In this document: positions 34,709-46,954 of the stretch, piece after piece
Layout: every line of letters starts with the position of its first letter
Position numbering within the stretch: position 1 is the stretch's first letter
Source: Ascaphus truei
Taxonomy: Eukaryota; Chordata; Amphibia; Anura; Ascaphidae
NCBI GenBank assembly: GCA_036426205.1
Contig: CM071570.1
Coordinates: 7,829,747-7,893,746 of the forward strand
Direction: 5' to 3'
DNA: 64,000 nt
Notes under the pieces: generated by a model
Told to the model about the DNA's origin: nothing
Seen by the model: only the letters and a program-made list of their open reading frames with translations
The model's database searches: none
Translations under genes and position numbers: made by a program

Positions 34709-35545
34709 GAGGGTCTGTTTCAGAGATTTTGCAGTCGAGCAACAGAGGAAAGGGTGTATCTTGGTAATATTGAATATTTTGAATGTGAGAAGATAATTTG
34801 AGAGAGGAGTTGAATGTGACTCCTAGACAGCGTGCTTGGGCTACTCGGTTAATGATAGTACTTCCAACAGTAATGTGGAAGGAGGAAATAGAGCCAGGTT
34901 TGGGAGGAAGTATGAGGAGCTCTGTTTTTGCCATGTTACGTTTGAGTCGGCGGAGGGCCATCCTGGATGATATAGCCGAGAGACATTCAGAAACTTTAGT
35001 CTGTACAGCAGGTGTAAAGTCAGGGGTAGAAAAGTACATTTGTGAGTCATCAGCATAGAGGTGATATTTGAACCCAAGAGATGTGATTAGGTCACTTGGA
35101 TAGAGTCTGTATAGAAAAAAGAGAAGTAGTCCAGGACAGAGCCATGGGGTACCACCACAGAGAGATCAATAAAGAAGGGGGTGTAAGTAAAAGAGAGGAG
35201 GATACAGAGGGGATGGCCTGAAGTATAGATTCCACCTTTTCCTTGAAATAGTTGACAAAGTCCTGAGGTGAGATGGAGGAAGAAAAACAGGCAGCAGAGG
35301 GTGATCTGAGTAGGGAGTCAAAGACAGAGAAGAGTCGTGTGGATTAGACTTGAGTTGAAACAGGATAGCATAAATTTGTAGTGAAGGAATTCTGCGAGAG
35401 TGTGAGATTTGTGAGGAACAAGTGGAGGAATTCAGCTTCCACATGTGGGAATTTAGCCAGGGTCTGGAGTTCAAAGGATGAGAATGGCAGAGAGAAAGCA
35501 GGGCATGTAGATCAAGAGAGGAGGATAGGGAAGAGTTGTAGTTAT
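34709..35545 (-). mobile_element. LINE (L2/CR1/Rex-type), RT domain fragment
   Basis: The minus strand encodes part of a non-LTR reverse transcriptase. A frame at about 35160-34800 reads SLGFKYHLYADDSQMYFS, then MALRRLKRNMAKTELLILPP and RVAQARCLGVTFNSSLKLSS. YADD is the catalytic RT box; the K-T-E-L and L-G-V motifs are the usual following blocks. Upstream (35170-35474) lies a linker-like frame reading FVNYFKEKVESILQAIPS in one phase. Stops and frameshifts make it dead. It continues into 28784-29547 after removal of the LTR-type insertion. Confidence 0.8.
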
Positions 35546-35559
35546 TGACCAGGCTGTCA

Positions 35560-36965
35560 GGGTCTGGAGCAGATTATATATATCCCCTCAAACAACACAT
35601 AGAGAGACACTTGTGCACAAAAATGAGCACACCTGAGATAACTGGGAGATTCAGATGTTGTTAGACTAACTGTTTCCAGCACTGGGGAGAGTGGATTAAT
35701 GCTTTAGGGACCCGGTCCATAAGCATGAACCCTCCGCAGCGTGAGCACTACAGATACTGTCTCAGGTACCACAGACTTTGTTGTTTTATCCGCGGCTCCG
35801 GAGATAGTAAGGCTTGCTACATCTGAACAGTATGCTAATAGGATATGCAACGTATATTTTAATGACCCCTCTCTCTTTCATGTTGTTAAGCCTATTCTAA
35901 TGAGAAAACTAAAGGCCATGGGATTTTGTTGCATATAATTAGCATTGTGGATTTGCGTTAACCTCAGAGAATATAATGTACTGTACTGGTTTCGATAAAT
36001 TGACATTATAAGCTCTGACTAAACGAAGATTTGTAGACCTAGGTAAAGACCTTTCATTGCCCCTATGTCTTGTTTTGATTGCCCTTATAACTGTTCTAAA
36101 GAAAACCAAATGTATTTCACTTTTTCTTTACAACACAAACTGCATGTTGTATTTGTGCCTGTCGTTATTATAATGCAGTTTTGTGTGGGAAGAAAGTAAG
36201 AACAAAGTGTTTTAAAGGCGTGGATGTGAAAACTAACAAAAAGCATTGCCTAGTTGCCAAAATCAATAAATGTGCCATCAAAAAAAATGAATTAAAAAAA
36301 CGTACATAATGATGACATATTAGGAATCAATAATAAGATGTAGCCAAAGACGAGGGGAATGGAAAAGTCCATGGTGCAGCACAGATAGATATATAGTGTA
36401 ACAGTTTAATGTATTCAAGGTATATGCATAAACAAAACGATGTTTAGCCGCATAAAACAGCACAATAGACTAACAATGGAGAACACTTCAAGTGAGAAAA
36501 AGCAGACTCTGCAGATACCTTAGGCTTATCTGCACATCCCTCTCTGACGATTGTACAAAACATGTCTGAACCTTAGAAGTGTCTGTACAGCCCTACATTT
36601 GTATTCCTGATTTCTTTTTTTATATCCAATTCTGATTGCATTATCATTCTGCCGTTTTAATAGGGCTGTAGTAAAAGAAAAAAACACTTGAATTGATGCT
36701 CTGGTTAAACCTGATACCAATTTATACCGAAAGAATGATTATTATTGTTGTCTGCTGGAAAGTTTGATACAATCATAGAAGTCCCCTCTTCAAAAGGCAA
36801 TTAATTCTCAATAGCAAGACATGGAAATAAGAAGAGAGAGAAGTGAGACAGGAAGGTGAGACAAATAAGAAAGCATGTCAGTTTGTTTTGTCACTACTTA
36901 GAAAAAGCTATCTAGCGCTGGGAACATACTGTTAGTGACATGATCAGTCTCGTTTACTTGCACAG
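35560..36965. other. unannotated; fragment of the 51645-type fold-back family at 35575-35665
   Basis: ACTTGTGCACAAAAATGAGC, then ACACCTGAGATAACTGGGAG, matches the arms of the 51645-51800 element. The rest shows no gene; the frames at 35741-35938 and 36526-36720 have no recognisable domain. Confidence 0.4.
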
Positions 36966-36970
36966 TACTA

Positions 36971-37313
36971 CAGCAGAGACTGCGACTATTCTAACACAAA
37001 CCAGTGTCAATCGCCAAAAAGACCCAGGTACACCCAGGTACATGCTGGATACATGCCTTAAACTTGCCTTAAACTAGACCCAGCATTTCTGCATTGATTA
37101 ATGGCCCATCAGATTAACAGCAGGGGTCCCTGGCAGTACATTCAAAGTGAATGGGACTGCCAGGGACCCCTGCTGTGTTAATCCTATGGGTCATTAGTCA
37201 ATGCAGCAATGCCTTAAACTTGCCTTAAACTAGCGCAGCACATACCCAGCACATACCCAGAATGTAACCGGGCTAGTTTAAGGCAAGCTTTAGAATTGTC
37301 GTGTTCTCGTCTG
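36971..37313. mobile_element. TA-flanked MITE, full-length copy
   Basis: The left end CAGCAGAGACTGCGACTATT, then CTAA, and the right end read inward CAGACGAGAACACGACAATT, then CTAA, are imperfect inverted repeats with TA on both sides. A palindromic core holds GCAGGGGTCCCTGGCAGT against ACTGCCAGGGACCCCTGC. GCCTTAAACTTGCCTTAAAC phrases repeat on each side of the core. Tc1/mariner-like non-autonomous element. Confidence 0.6.
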
Positions 37314-39417
37314 TATTATCTTTTAGTAAGAAGGGCAAATAAAAAGCCAATGCTGATGCAAACCCAAAATGCATAAAATATCCATTTGCTAAACAGTCCA
37401 ACTAAAGTCATCCGAATCTCTATTGCAAGGTATCAGTATTAGTAAATGATATGAACCAGATGACCATGCCAGGCTTCTTGATCATAAGCCCACGGCATGG
37501 TCACAGCTCACCATGTTCATGAAGCCCTTGGCCACAAGATGTATTTTTGATAATGGGGAACACTACCCCACCGAGTAGGCCCAAAGTGGCGTGACCCACA
37601 GTATAAAATCCTTTACAATTACACTGCACTAATGCACTTTAGGTCAAATAATTAAGCTGACCATGCAATTTACATTCTCTTAGCATAAAAAAAAAGTAAT
37701 ACCAATTAACAAACCAAACACCTTCACAACCAGGACAAAATCAGGGATGTGTGAAATTATAAGTAGGACAAACCTGACATTGCATATGCTGTATTGGTCA
37801 CTGACCTATATGTACAATATCATCTGAAAACTGGAAATGATGGATAACTAAGCAAAATGTGCTCTTTCGTGAGTCCAGCAACCAAGGGATTAATTTTCTT
37901 TTTAAGAGAACCATTTTTTCTATTTTTTGTGGGTTTGGCATGGAATGGCTTGGGGGGAGTAATACAATTATTATGCTTAAGCCATTCATACATTATACTG
38001 ACACATGACAGTTCACCTCACAGATACCATGACAGATAGGATTGATCTGTTAGGGCAAACTTCAAAAAAAGACATAAATCCCTGAGACTTTCCCTTGCAC
38101 AGCAGATTCAAGGGTGAAAGAGGGGACACACTATTCGATATCAATGGAGAACAACAAAAATGTAAGATAATTCATGTCTGATACAACCTACAATAATATA
38201 AAGTATAAATATATTCATTTAATTAATTTAATCCATATTAATGTAATCCATATTAAATGTGAGAAGATATCTGTGTTACAAATATCAAACAATTAATTTC
38301 CCTTGCAAGGTTAAAAGTGAGTCTATCAATATGAATGCTAAAACAATGTGGTATCATTAATCTAGTGGCTGGGCCAATCTTCACCCTACATAACATCCTC
38401 TCCCCCCCCCAAAAAATGTAATGACTTCAGCTATCAGACTGGGCCATATTCTAACCTGAGCCAAACCTTATTCCACAATAAGAAGCCACCTTACCTTCTT
38501 CTTTCAACATTGTCCCCGATTCCCTCTATAGTGTAAACTCTCAAGAGCAGGGCCCTCACTACCTCTTTGTATCTGTTTGTGCATGTTTTTCATCACCTGA
38601 ATGTTTGATTCATAACTCTGTACCCTATTGTACCGTGCTGCGGAATATGTTGGTGCTTCACAAACGATAATAATATTTTATACTCAAATTAATTTGGGAT
38701 TAAAATCTCCCTCTCACATAAAACGGTCACGAAGGAGAGTGATGAGTGGGAGATAAGACACACACACAAAAGGTTTGCTGGTGTCTGCTTTTTGTCACCG
38801 AGGCAAAGTTATGTGTTTAAAAAGTGAGGTTTTAATATTTCCTATCTTAATCACATCTTGAAGAACTTGTATTTGTTTTTAATCTATTAAAAAACTGTTA
38901 ACATTGATATATTTTAGGTTTTTGTACTCTTTCTTTTCTCTAACAAGCGCTGTATATGTCTAAAAATGAATAAGTACTGTCTTTGAGCTCCATTTGAAAC
39001 TATTACCTTTTGAATAGATTGACCACAGTTTTTGGGCAAGCTTTACACTTTTGGGGTATTGTTTTAATTACATCTTTTCTAGTGGAATGGGGGACTATGA
39101 ATTCCTGGGGGGGTACACCCTTAACCCCGGTGGTGGCAGCGTAATTGGGGTGTAGTGTGATGGTTTTGGGGCATTGATGTTAATTTTTAGTGCCCTGCAG
39201 GAAGGTGAGAGACAATTGGAGGTATTAGTTGTTTTTAACTCCTTCACACGGGTAAGATCCTTACATTATTTAGAAAGACTTTTGTCTTTAAACCTTGAAC
39301 GGGGGGAAACCTCTGTTAGAGTAGTAAATACGCAAACATTATCAGCATAGTATATTTTGTGCATTTATAATAGGAGATGCCCCAGACGTAAAGAAACTAG
39401 AACTATAGGGCCTATGC
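37314..39417. other. unannotated
   Basis: No gene, RNA or repeat family recognised. A C8 run at 38403-38410 and a weak palindrome near 37480-37530 (AAGCCCACGGCATGG, CACCATGTTCATGAAG) are the only local features noted. Confidence 0.4.
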
Positions 39418-42190
39418 TATAAGCGCCGATAAGCCACTTATTGAAGACTTTTCGCCCAAAAAGCCTACAGCTATTCAGTAAGGCCGATAAGTCGGCAATA
39501 AAAGCCAATTGCAGCATTTTTATTGCCAAGAAAAAAAAATCGCCAAACGAGCAGCAATGAGCCACTTATCGACAAGTTTTCACATTCGTGCAATTCTAGT
39601 AGCTGCGAGTAGGTTATCAGGGCTAATCGTGGCTCTAGAATGGCGATTTCGTCTCCTCTCGCCAGGAAAAGTTGGCATGAGGGTGGTGAGAAGATGCCGA
39701 GAAGCGGCGAGAGGGGACTTAGAAAAAAAATGCATTTTTTCTGCATAGGATTAATACCTGGAGTCTCCGGAGTTGATACACATTAATATCAGCAACAGAG
39801 ACCCCCAGGATGAATCAGATGCAATAAAAATGCCTTTACCGGCAACTTCATTACCTTAGTGTCTAACCGCTAAGGCAATGAAGGGGTTAAGGAACAGCAG
39901 CAGGTTTATTGGGGGCAGAGAGAGTGAGTGAAGGGGGTACTTGGCCCTTCACTCACCCCCTATGCCCTCAATAAACATTACAATATGTACTAACCACCAA
40001 TACACAACCCACCCCCTGTGCCCCCACATAAAAGCATTTTTTATGCACAGGATTGATACCAGACACCGGTGGGGGTCCTCGGGTGGTCCCCACAGGTGTC
40101 TGGGGGACATCGGGAGGTCCTCACAGATCTGGGAGCCTCCAGGTGATCCCTGCAGGTGTCTGGGGGTCCCTGCTGGCCTGCGGTACCAATCCTGTGCCGA
40201 AAAAAATAAAAAGTGCAATACAGTACAGGGATATAAAAACACCCCCCTGCCCCCCAATGCATACAGTACAGTAATGGGCAAAATTACTATAATCCAGATA
40301 TGGATAATAGTGCATTTGCCCATTTAAAATAAAACATCAACCAGCAGCATAAAGTAAATAAAACTTGCATTTACCCCTGCCAGGATTAAGGGCGTCCTCA
40401 TCTCCTCCCCGTCCATGTCCTCGGTTGCAAGAAACAATACAATAAAAAATACAATCTAGTGGCCCCAACCCCTTAACCACCATAGCATTTAATAACCGCT
40501 ATAGTAATTAAAGGGTTAACCCACCCTCCCCCAATACCCACCAGGAAGACCTAATATCCCATGGCCCACTATACGTATCCACCTTGTACCCATTGATAGG
40601 TACAGTGGTATATCATGCCCATATAATATGGGCAAAAGCCACTATAGCAGTCAAAATTCATCCTAATAAAAAAGCCTGAAGGCCAAAAATACACAATAAT
40701 AAAAATATATGCACAGGCATCTAAGCATCCGCATACTCCATATTACGCTACGAGACCAATGGAAAAATGAAGATGTACGGTTAAACTGTCAAAACCAATC
40801 CACAATCGACCAGTACATTAAGCGACAAAAACATAGGTGGTTTGGCCACGTCTGCTGTATGGACATCACCAGACTAGCATGCCAGTGCCTCAACACCACA
40901 CGACCCATAGGCTGGAAAGTGGACCAAAATGCCCCAAAGAAAACGTGGTCGAACAAGGTGGCGCAAGATCTCAAAAAGCTGCACTTCACATTAGCCGAAG
41001 CCCAAAAAGCCGCCCTAAATCGAGATCAATGGCGCGGAATCACTAGAGACGTATTGAACATCCAGCCGCTGGCTACTACAATGCATCGCTCCTTACCTTA
41101 TAAAAGATGAAGCAATGTCGTTTATGGAGTATATGCCTTATACCATACCAAAACACCCCAACAATAAAAGAACTAAAAAGCCTAATAGTAAGCCACATTA
41201 ATAACATTTATCTATCTCCAAAACAGCACAATAATAAAAAGTCTGTTATTCCAAAACATAAGAATACAATTCAATAAACACCTAGCCAAGCAAACTATTT
41301 AAGAAATAAAATCACTAGCCAAACAACTAATCCAATACATAAAAGCACTAGCCAACAAATCAATTAATTAATAAAACCACTAGCCAATACATCAATTAAA
41401 ACAAGTAGCCAACAAAATAAATAATTAATTAAAAACACTAAACAATTGAAAAATGTAATACAAACAGCTAACCAAATTACAAACAATTTAAGCCAAACAA
41501 TAAACAGAAAAAGAAAAAACAACAATCATAGAAAAAAAGCATTTGCCAAAAAATGCATTGGCTGTCACTGTATTTATCGGTACCCTAAACGCCACAGATT
41601 AATACATTATCAGTCAACGGGCAAATAAAAACATACAAATAAACAGATACAATAAAAAAAACCTGTAAAAATACAATTGCATACATTCAATATTTTTCTT
41701 ACCTTTACAAGTGTTGACCTTCCGAATCCTGGCATTTCTACAAGCTCTCGTACGCGACATCATTAAAGTCAATCCAACGCCATCCACCTTGAAGATCCAG
41801 AACAGGTAACAAAATTCTTCTTTCTTCTATCTTCATCTGCCATTATTTCTTTATTTCCTTTTACCTTCTACCTTCTTTCTACATCTGTCAATCCAAACCC
41901 ATGGTAAGTCTCAACGGATGTTGTCTCGTCGTCTTCTTCCTGTTAAATGAGGTGTCCAGGCCTTATATAGGGCCTGTGATGTCACTTTTTCAGGTAAGAT
42001 GGTACAGCTCTAATCTAATTGGATGCTGTATCATGTGCCCACCTCTTTTTATTTTTTATTTTTTAAGGATGTGACATCTCCAAGGAAGGTACGTCACATC
42101 CTTAAAACCGCATGGCTATATCACATGGTATCACATCCAATTGCATCTTTATTCACTAATCACTATCACTTGAGCGCCGGGTGATTTTTC
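39418..42190. mobile_element. composite non-autonomous DNA element related to 20065-21552
   Basis: It starts GGGCCTATGCTATAAGCGCC and shares blocks with 20065-21552: GGAGTCTCCGGAGTTGATAC, CATTAATATCAG, ACCGCTAAGGCAATGAAGGG. A hairpin of about 50 bp arms lies at 39929-39965. AT-rich repeats of CACTAGCCAA occur at 41310-41430. The right end is not defined; 42190 is only where the next LINE begins. A retrotransposon tail (40703-41108) has been captured or inserted. Confidence 0.35.
40703..41108 (+). pseudogene. non-LTR retrotransposon ORF2 C-terminal tail
   Basis: The frame 40709-41110 (133 residues) contains KRQKHRWFGHV at residues 38-48 and TLAEAQKAALNRDQWRGIT at 94-112. These are the tail motifs of RTE/I-type non-LTR retrotransposon ORF2 (family phrases: LRWFGHV.RM; TWEEAE..A.DR..WR), located after the RT domain. 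No RT domain lies upstream, so the copy is a 5'-truncated fragment, though its frame remains open. It does not match the L2 or CR1 copies elsewhere in the window, so a third LINE clade is present. Confidence 0.7.
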
Positions 42191-42229
42191 ATTTACCTCT
42201 AATGGCAAACATCACAAATGTACAACTTG

Positions 42230-45200
42230 CAAACACTACTAAAATTTGTATTTATACTGTTACTTTCTTTAGCAGGTGATATTGAACTTAACACAGGCCC
42301 CCCTTTTCAACTCTGTCCTATACCCCTGAGAATACATGCTTTAAATTCTGAAAAGGACTATCTGTCGCCTATATAAATATCCATAATCTGTTCCTCAAAC
42401 TGTATGAACTAAGGGCATGGTGCCTCATGCATAAGCCCAAAGCCATCAGTCTCACAGAAACATGGCTAACTGCTAAAACCCTCGATGCAAATATCGTCAT
42501 TCAGGGGTACTCCATTTCTAGGAAAGATAGGTCATAGAGAGGAGGAGGGATGTTTTTTTATATTGAAGAAACCTTTCAATTTACTGTGCTAAATTGCCCC
42601 CAAACTGACCCTTTTGAAATCCTAGATAGGAAATTGTGATTCCCCTTTTCTAAGCCTGTTCTTATTGCTCACATCTACTGCCCCCCTAAAGCCCCACTAC
42701 AATCCCTGACTAATATCACCCAGTTTCTTGACTCAATTCCCTCTCTGAATGAGAAGAGTGAGCTGGTACAGTTCTTGAGGATTTCAACTACAATTGGTTT
42801 AACCCTAAAAACAACAAAATCCAGGTACAACTCATGTCACTTAAACTAACCCAACTAATTTCCCAACTCACACAGACAAGCCTGAAATCTCACAACGTTC
42901 CTTGCTAGACTGGATTCTCTCCTCTTTTCCCAGCAGAATCCAAACCTCTGGTATCCTACATGATATTTTCAGTGACATGCAATAGTGTACTGTGTAAGGA
43001 AAATCTGACCACCCCAATCAAGCCCTAAAGTTCTCCTCACTAGAACATTTAGAAACTTTAACCAACAACAGTTTCTGGCTGATCTTACCAATTGTCCTTG
43101 GTACAGAATCGACATAATAACTGGCCCTGATTCTGCACTTGATTATTTCAAATCAGAGTTCTTAAAACTCTGTGATACCCATGCTCCACTACGCAGAATA
43201 AGAGCACGGTGGTCCACCTTCCATGGGTTACAACCAACCTTATAGCACTCTACCATTTTAGGGATGCCTTGTGGAAAGCTACAAAGTAACTGGCACTACC
43301 AAGGATCTCAATCACTACAGATGCCTGCGGAACATGTGCACAAGGCAAACAAGGCACGCAAAAGCACAATATTACTCTGACAATCTCCACCAGGATACAT
43401 CAAACCCAGCTAACTTCTGGAAGGTTATCAACAATATATTTCAGCCTTCTAACCATCAACAACCATGTAATATCACTAAGGGGGAAATTACTCTGACAAA
43501 CCCCACTGACAGTGCAAATGCATACAATGATTATTTTGTAGGGTGTGCCACTAACATATTAGCGAAACGCAGCCCAAACCACAAACCTGAATCTCATCCT
43601 GGGAGTACCCCTATAGCCCCACCCTCTCCCAATACTGCCCACAATTTTAAAATGTTCCCAGTATCTGATGAGAATTTCACAACCGTTCCTCAAATTAAAA
43701 CTAAGCAGCCAATGTGGACCTGACCTACTGTACTGCAATCTAAATTCCTACGACTTTGTGCCCCAGCCATTGCCAAACCGCTTACCTCCCTAATCAACTC
43801 TATTCTGTCTGCAGGCCATATCCTTAAAACCTGGAAACCTGTCAGAGTTGTCCCAATCTTCAAAAGCTGGGACACAAAACACTGTCCAAACTACAGGCCA
43901 ATCTCTCATCTCGCAATACAATCCAAAGTCATGGGAAAATGTGGTCACTCCCAAATATGGGATTACTATACTAAAACCAATTTCCCTAGTCAATTTCAAT
44001 CTGGCTTTCACCCCAAACACTCCACAGTAACTACCCTCCTAAAAGTTTGCAATGAGATCAACTGTGGAATGGAACTGGGACAACTTACTGATGCAATATC
44101 CTAGATTTTGCAATGACTTTTGATTCTGTTAATCATGCTATCTTGCTGAGAAAACTTCAATGCTCTGGAATAGGGAAAATGCTTTAAACTGATGTAGCCA
44201 GGTACCCCCTGGGCTACTAATTTCCCTGCCTAACACATAAACCCTTGTACCAGCGCAGGCACTGTTAGGGTTAAATTGATGCCCTGCTGCAGTAAGCAGC
44301 TCCCTTGAGTGACACGAGGGGTGGGCCCAAGACCTAGGTACTGCCCACAAATGGGGTTCAGACCTGGGACCCTCCCCTGGTAACAAAAAGGAGCTGCAGC
44401 CAAATTTAGGAGTGATATCCTCTCCCCTCCTGGGAGTGGGTTGTTGTGGTTCTGTTCTCTCCTTCAGGGGAGTGGGATGCACTTTATGCTGGACCAGTGA
44501 CCTGGTTCTGGGCCTTCCCTTCTGCATGGGAGTGGAAGCAGCTGCCATACTCCACCAGGGAGTGTGGGGGTTAAGGATAGACCTTTGGGGCCTCAAGCCC
44601 AGTAGGTTGAGTCCAGGGACACAGAGAAGAACGTGTTGATGTATGCTGTGTACTGCTGTACGAAATAAAGAACCAAGTTATCTGTTTTTGCTCCTGTCTG
44701 AGGCTGAAATCTGTCAGGGGGAGGGAAAGAGTGTTTTCAACAGGGGACTGCACCTATCTGTGATAGGCCCTGTGGGAATGAAGGTGCTGTACCAGAGGAG
44801 AAGAGAGCTGCGGATCACCAAAACCCTGGCCTGTTGATTCCCCAACTAACATCGGCGGAAGCTCAGGGCCTTCTGTATATCTACCTACTGTATACCTATA
44901 CCTAGGAGAGCCCCACAAAACGTGCAACAATGAGATCTCCCATCGGGTAGAGGAACACCGGTTACACTGGTTTCATTTCTACCTATCAGGTAGATCCCAA
45001 CATGTGTCTTTCTCAGGGACTAACTCCAACCCTGTGGTTACCACCTGCAGTGTCCCACAGGGCTCTGTTCTGGGGCCCCTACTCTTCTCAGTCTTCGTCA
45101 ATGATCTAGCTACAGCTTGTAAGGGAGCTGAATACACAGGTATGCAGATGACACAATCCTATATGCACACAGCCCTAGCCTCTTTGACCTTGAACACATA

Positions 45201-46045
45201 CTTCAATCTGATTTTCTGAGACTTGTAAATTGGATTTCCCAAAACAAACTGTTTTTAAACACTGACAAGATTGTAACAATGGTATAACTCCCATTTAAAA
45301 TTTGGGTGGCACATTGATACCATGAGATCCAAAAGCTACGCCAAACTAGGTGTACTTTATAGGAACAAATCCTTCCTAAGCCCACTGGTCAGAAAGAGCA
45401 TCGCATATTAGATGCTAATGCCAATTATAGACAATGGGGACATAGCACCCCAAACTCACTTTAGCAAACTAGACACCCTCTACAATTCAATATGCTCCTT
45501 TGTCCTCCAATGTAACTACAACACACATCACTGCAAAATGCTCAAAGAAGTAGACTGGTCATCACTTGAATCTAGGCGCAAAACACATCTTTCCTGTCTT
45601 GCTTTCAAAATCTTTCTACCTGGCTATCTGATAAAGCTCCTCACCCCTACAACACGCAGCACTTATCATCTGAGATCTGACACCAAACGATTGTTCGCAG
45701 TCCCATGGTTCAACAAAGTATCTGGCCACTCCGTCTTCTCTTACATGCACCTCACACCTAGAACAATCTGCTTCAGACTCTCAAAGCCGCCACCAGTCTA
45801 AGTTCTTTCAAAACTACAGCTATCTCTCATTTTAATCTGGTCTGTAACGGTTATGTTAAACTGTTCATGCAATGTCTTTATACTTTATATAATGTAACTT
45901 ATGTAACTTATGTATCTAATATAATTCACTCAATGTAACCATATATTCATCATCATAACTCTGTGCCCAAGACATTCTTGAAAACAAGAGGTAATTCTCA
46001 ATGTATTACTTCTTATTAAAACATTTTATAAATAAAATAAATAAG
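42230..46045 (+). mobile_element. L2/Rex1-like LINE, near full-length ORF2, split by an LTR
   Basis: This is the longest retrotransposon here, about 3.0 kb after removing 44193-44966. ORF2 pieces occur in order across frameshifts: GDIELNTGP (42272-42300) and SLTETWLT (42443-42470) of the AP endonuclease; a linker with FWKVINNIFQ (frame 43271-43723); RT boxes NYRPIS (43888-43905), FQSGFHPKHSTVTTLL, SVPQGSVLGPLLFSVFVNDL and YADDTILYA (YADD at 45141-45152); and the C-terminal LESRRKTHLSCLAFKIF. The 3' end is the same AATA-tailed block as copies A and C. Many stops and frameshifts mean it is dead. Endonuclease plus RT on one ORF places it in the Jockey superfamily. Confidence 0.88.
44193..44966 (+). 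mobile_element. solo-LTR-like insertion inside the LINE RT domain
   Basis: It begins TGTAGCCAGGTACCCC and ends CCGGTTACA, with flanks CTGA (44189-44192) and CTGG (44967-44970), a 4-bp duplication with one change. AATAAA lies at 44664-44669, followed by GAACCAAGTTATCTG as in an R-U5 junction. Removing 774 bp plus one flank rejoins the RT frame (LQCSGIG... to WFHFYLSGRSQ). No internal retroviral gene is present, so it is a solo LTR or other short LTR element. It is younger than the LINE copy it interrupts. Confidence 0.65.
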
Positions 46046-46401
46046 ATCACTGCTTGAGCTTTCATTTGGTCCTGACCCCACATCACAGTTGAGGACTAAG
46101 CTCTAGAAATGAGCAAATAAGGCATGATATTCAGTGAACATCGTGGTGAACATTATGGTGGCCCTCAGTGAACCGACCCATGTCAATTTAAAAAGAACCT
46201 CAAAAAGACACTGACACCGTTAAGTTAAAGAAGTGTTTGCCATTTGTATTCCTACGATAACGTTTATTGGCTTTCACAAAGATCACAGCAAGTCTTGTCC
46301 TTACATTTCCATTCTTAGTAATAAAGAGGGAAGCAAAAGCATAGACAGAAAGAAAAATACAACATCTATACAACGTCACAGTCTGTCAATACTAAGCCTT
46401 A

Positions 46402-46950
46402 GGGCCGTTCTATAGTGGCGGGGAGTGCTACGCCGTGCGCGCGCACGGCAGTTATAGATGGCTGAGGTAAGTCAGCCCTTTTATACAAGGGCCGCGCACA
46501 GCAGGGAGCGGGGAGCCGACAGACAGCGGCGAAGACGGGGGAAATTATATTTTCGCGCCGCTACCGGCGCTGAATGTATGTATGTATATGTGTGTGTGTG
46601 TGTATATATGTATGCATGTGTATGTATGTATATGTGTGTGTGTGTGTGTGTGTGTATGTGTGTATGTATTTGTGTGTCTGCACAAATTTAATAAATATTT
46701 TATTTTTACCAATTTTTATTTTTTAATAAATAATAAATGACACATACATACAAACACACACACACACACACACACATATACATACACATACATACACATA
46801 CATACACATACATACACACATAAACACACACAAACACACAAATACTGTACCTTCACAGCTCTCACAGTATACTTACAAAAAGCATGCGGCACGTTCACGC
46901 GCCTTCGAACAGGCACACGCGCGCACGGTCGCACACATTATATAACAGCC
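46402..46950. mobile_element. GC-rich Harbinger-like MITE with inverted internal microsatellites
   Basis: The left end GGGCCGTTCTATAGTG (after TTA, 46399-46401) and, read inward from the right, GGCTGTTATATAATG (before TTT, 46951-46953) are imperfect inverted repeats. The termini are CpG-rich (GCCGTGCGCGCGCACGGC). The interior holds (TG/TATG)n at 46574-46680 and (CA/CATA)n at 46741-46845, inverse to one another, so the whole element can fold into a hairpin. The frames over these tracts are not genes. Confidence 0.5.
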
Positions 46951-46954
46951 TTTA

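Noticed and set aside
46458..46934. Val/Cys/Tyr-rich frames
   Set aside because: Translations of TG and CA microsatellites within a MITE.
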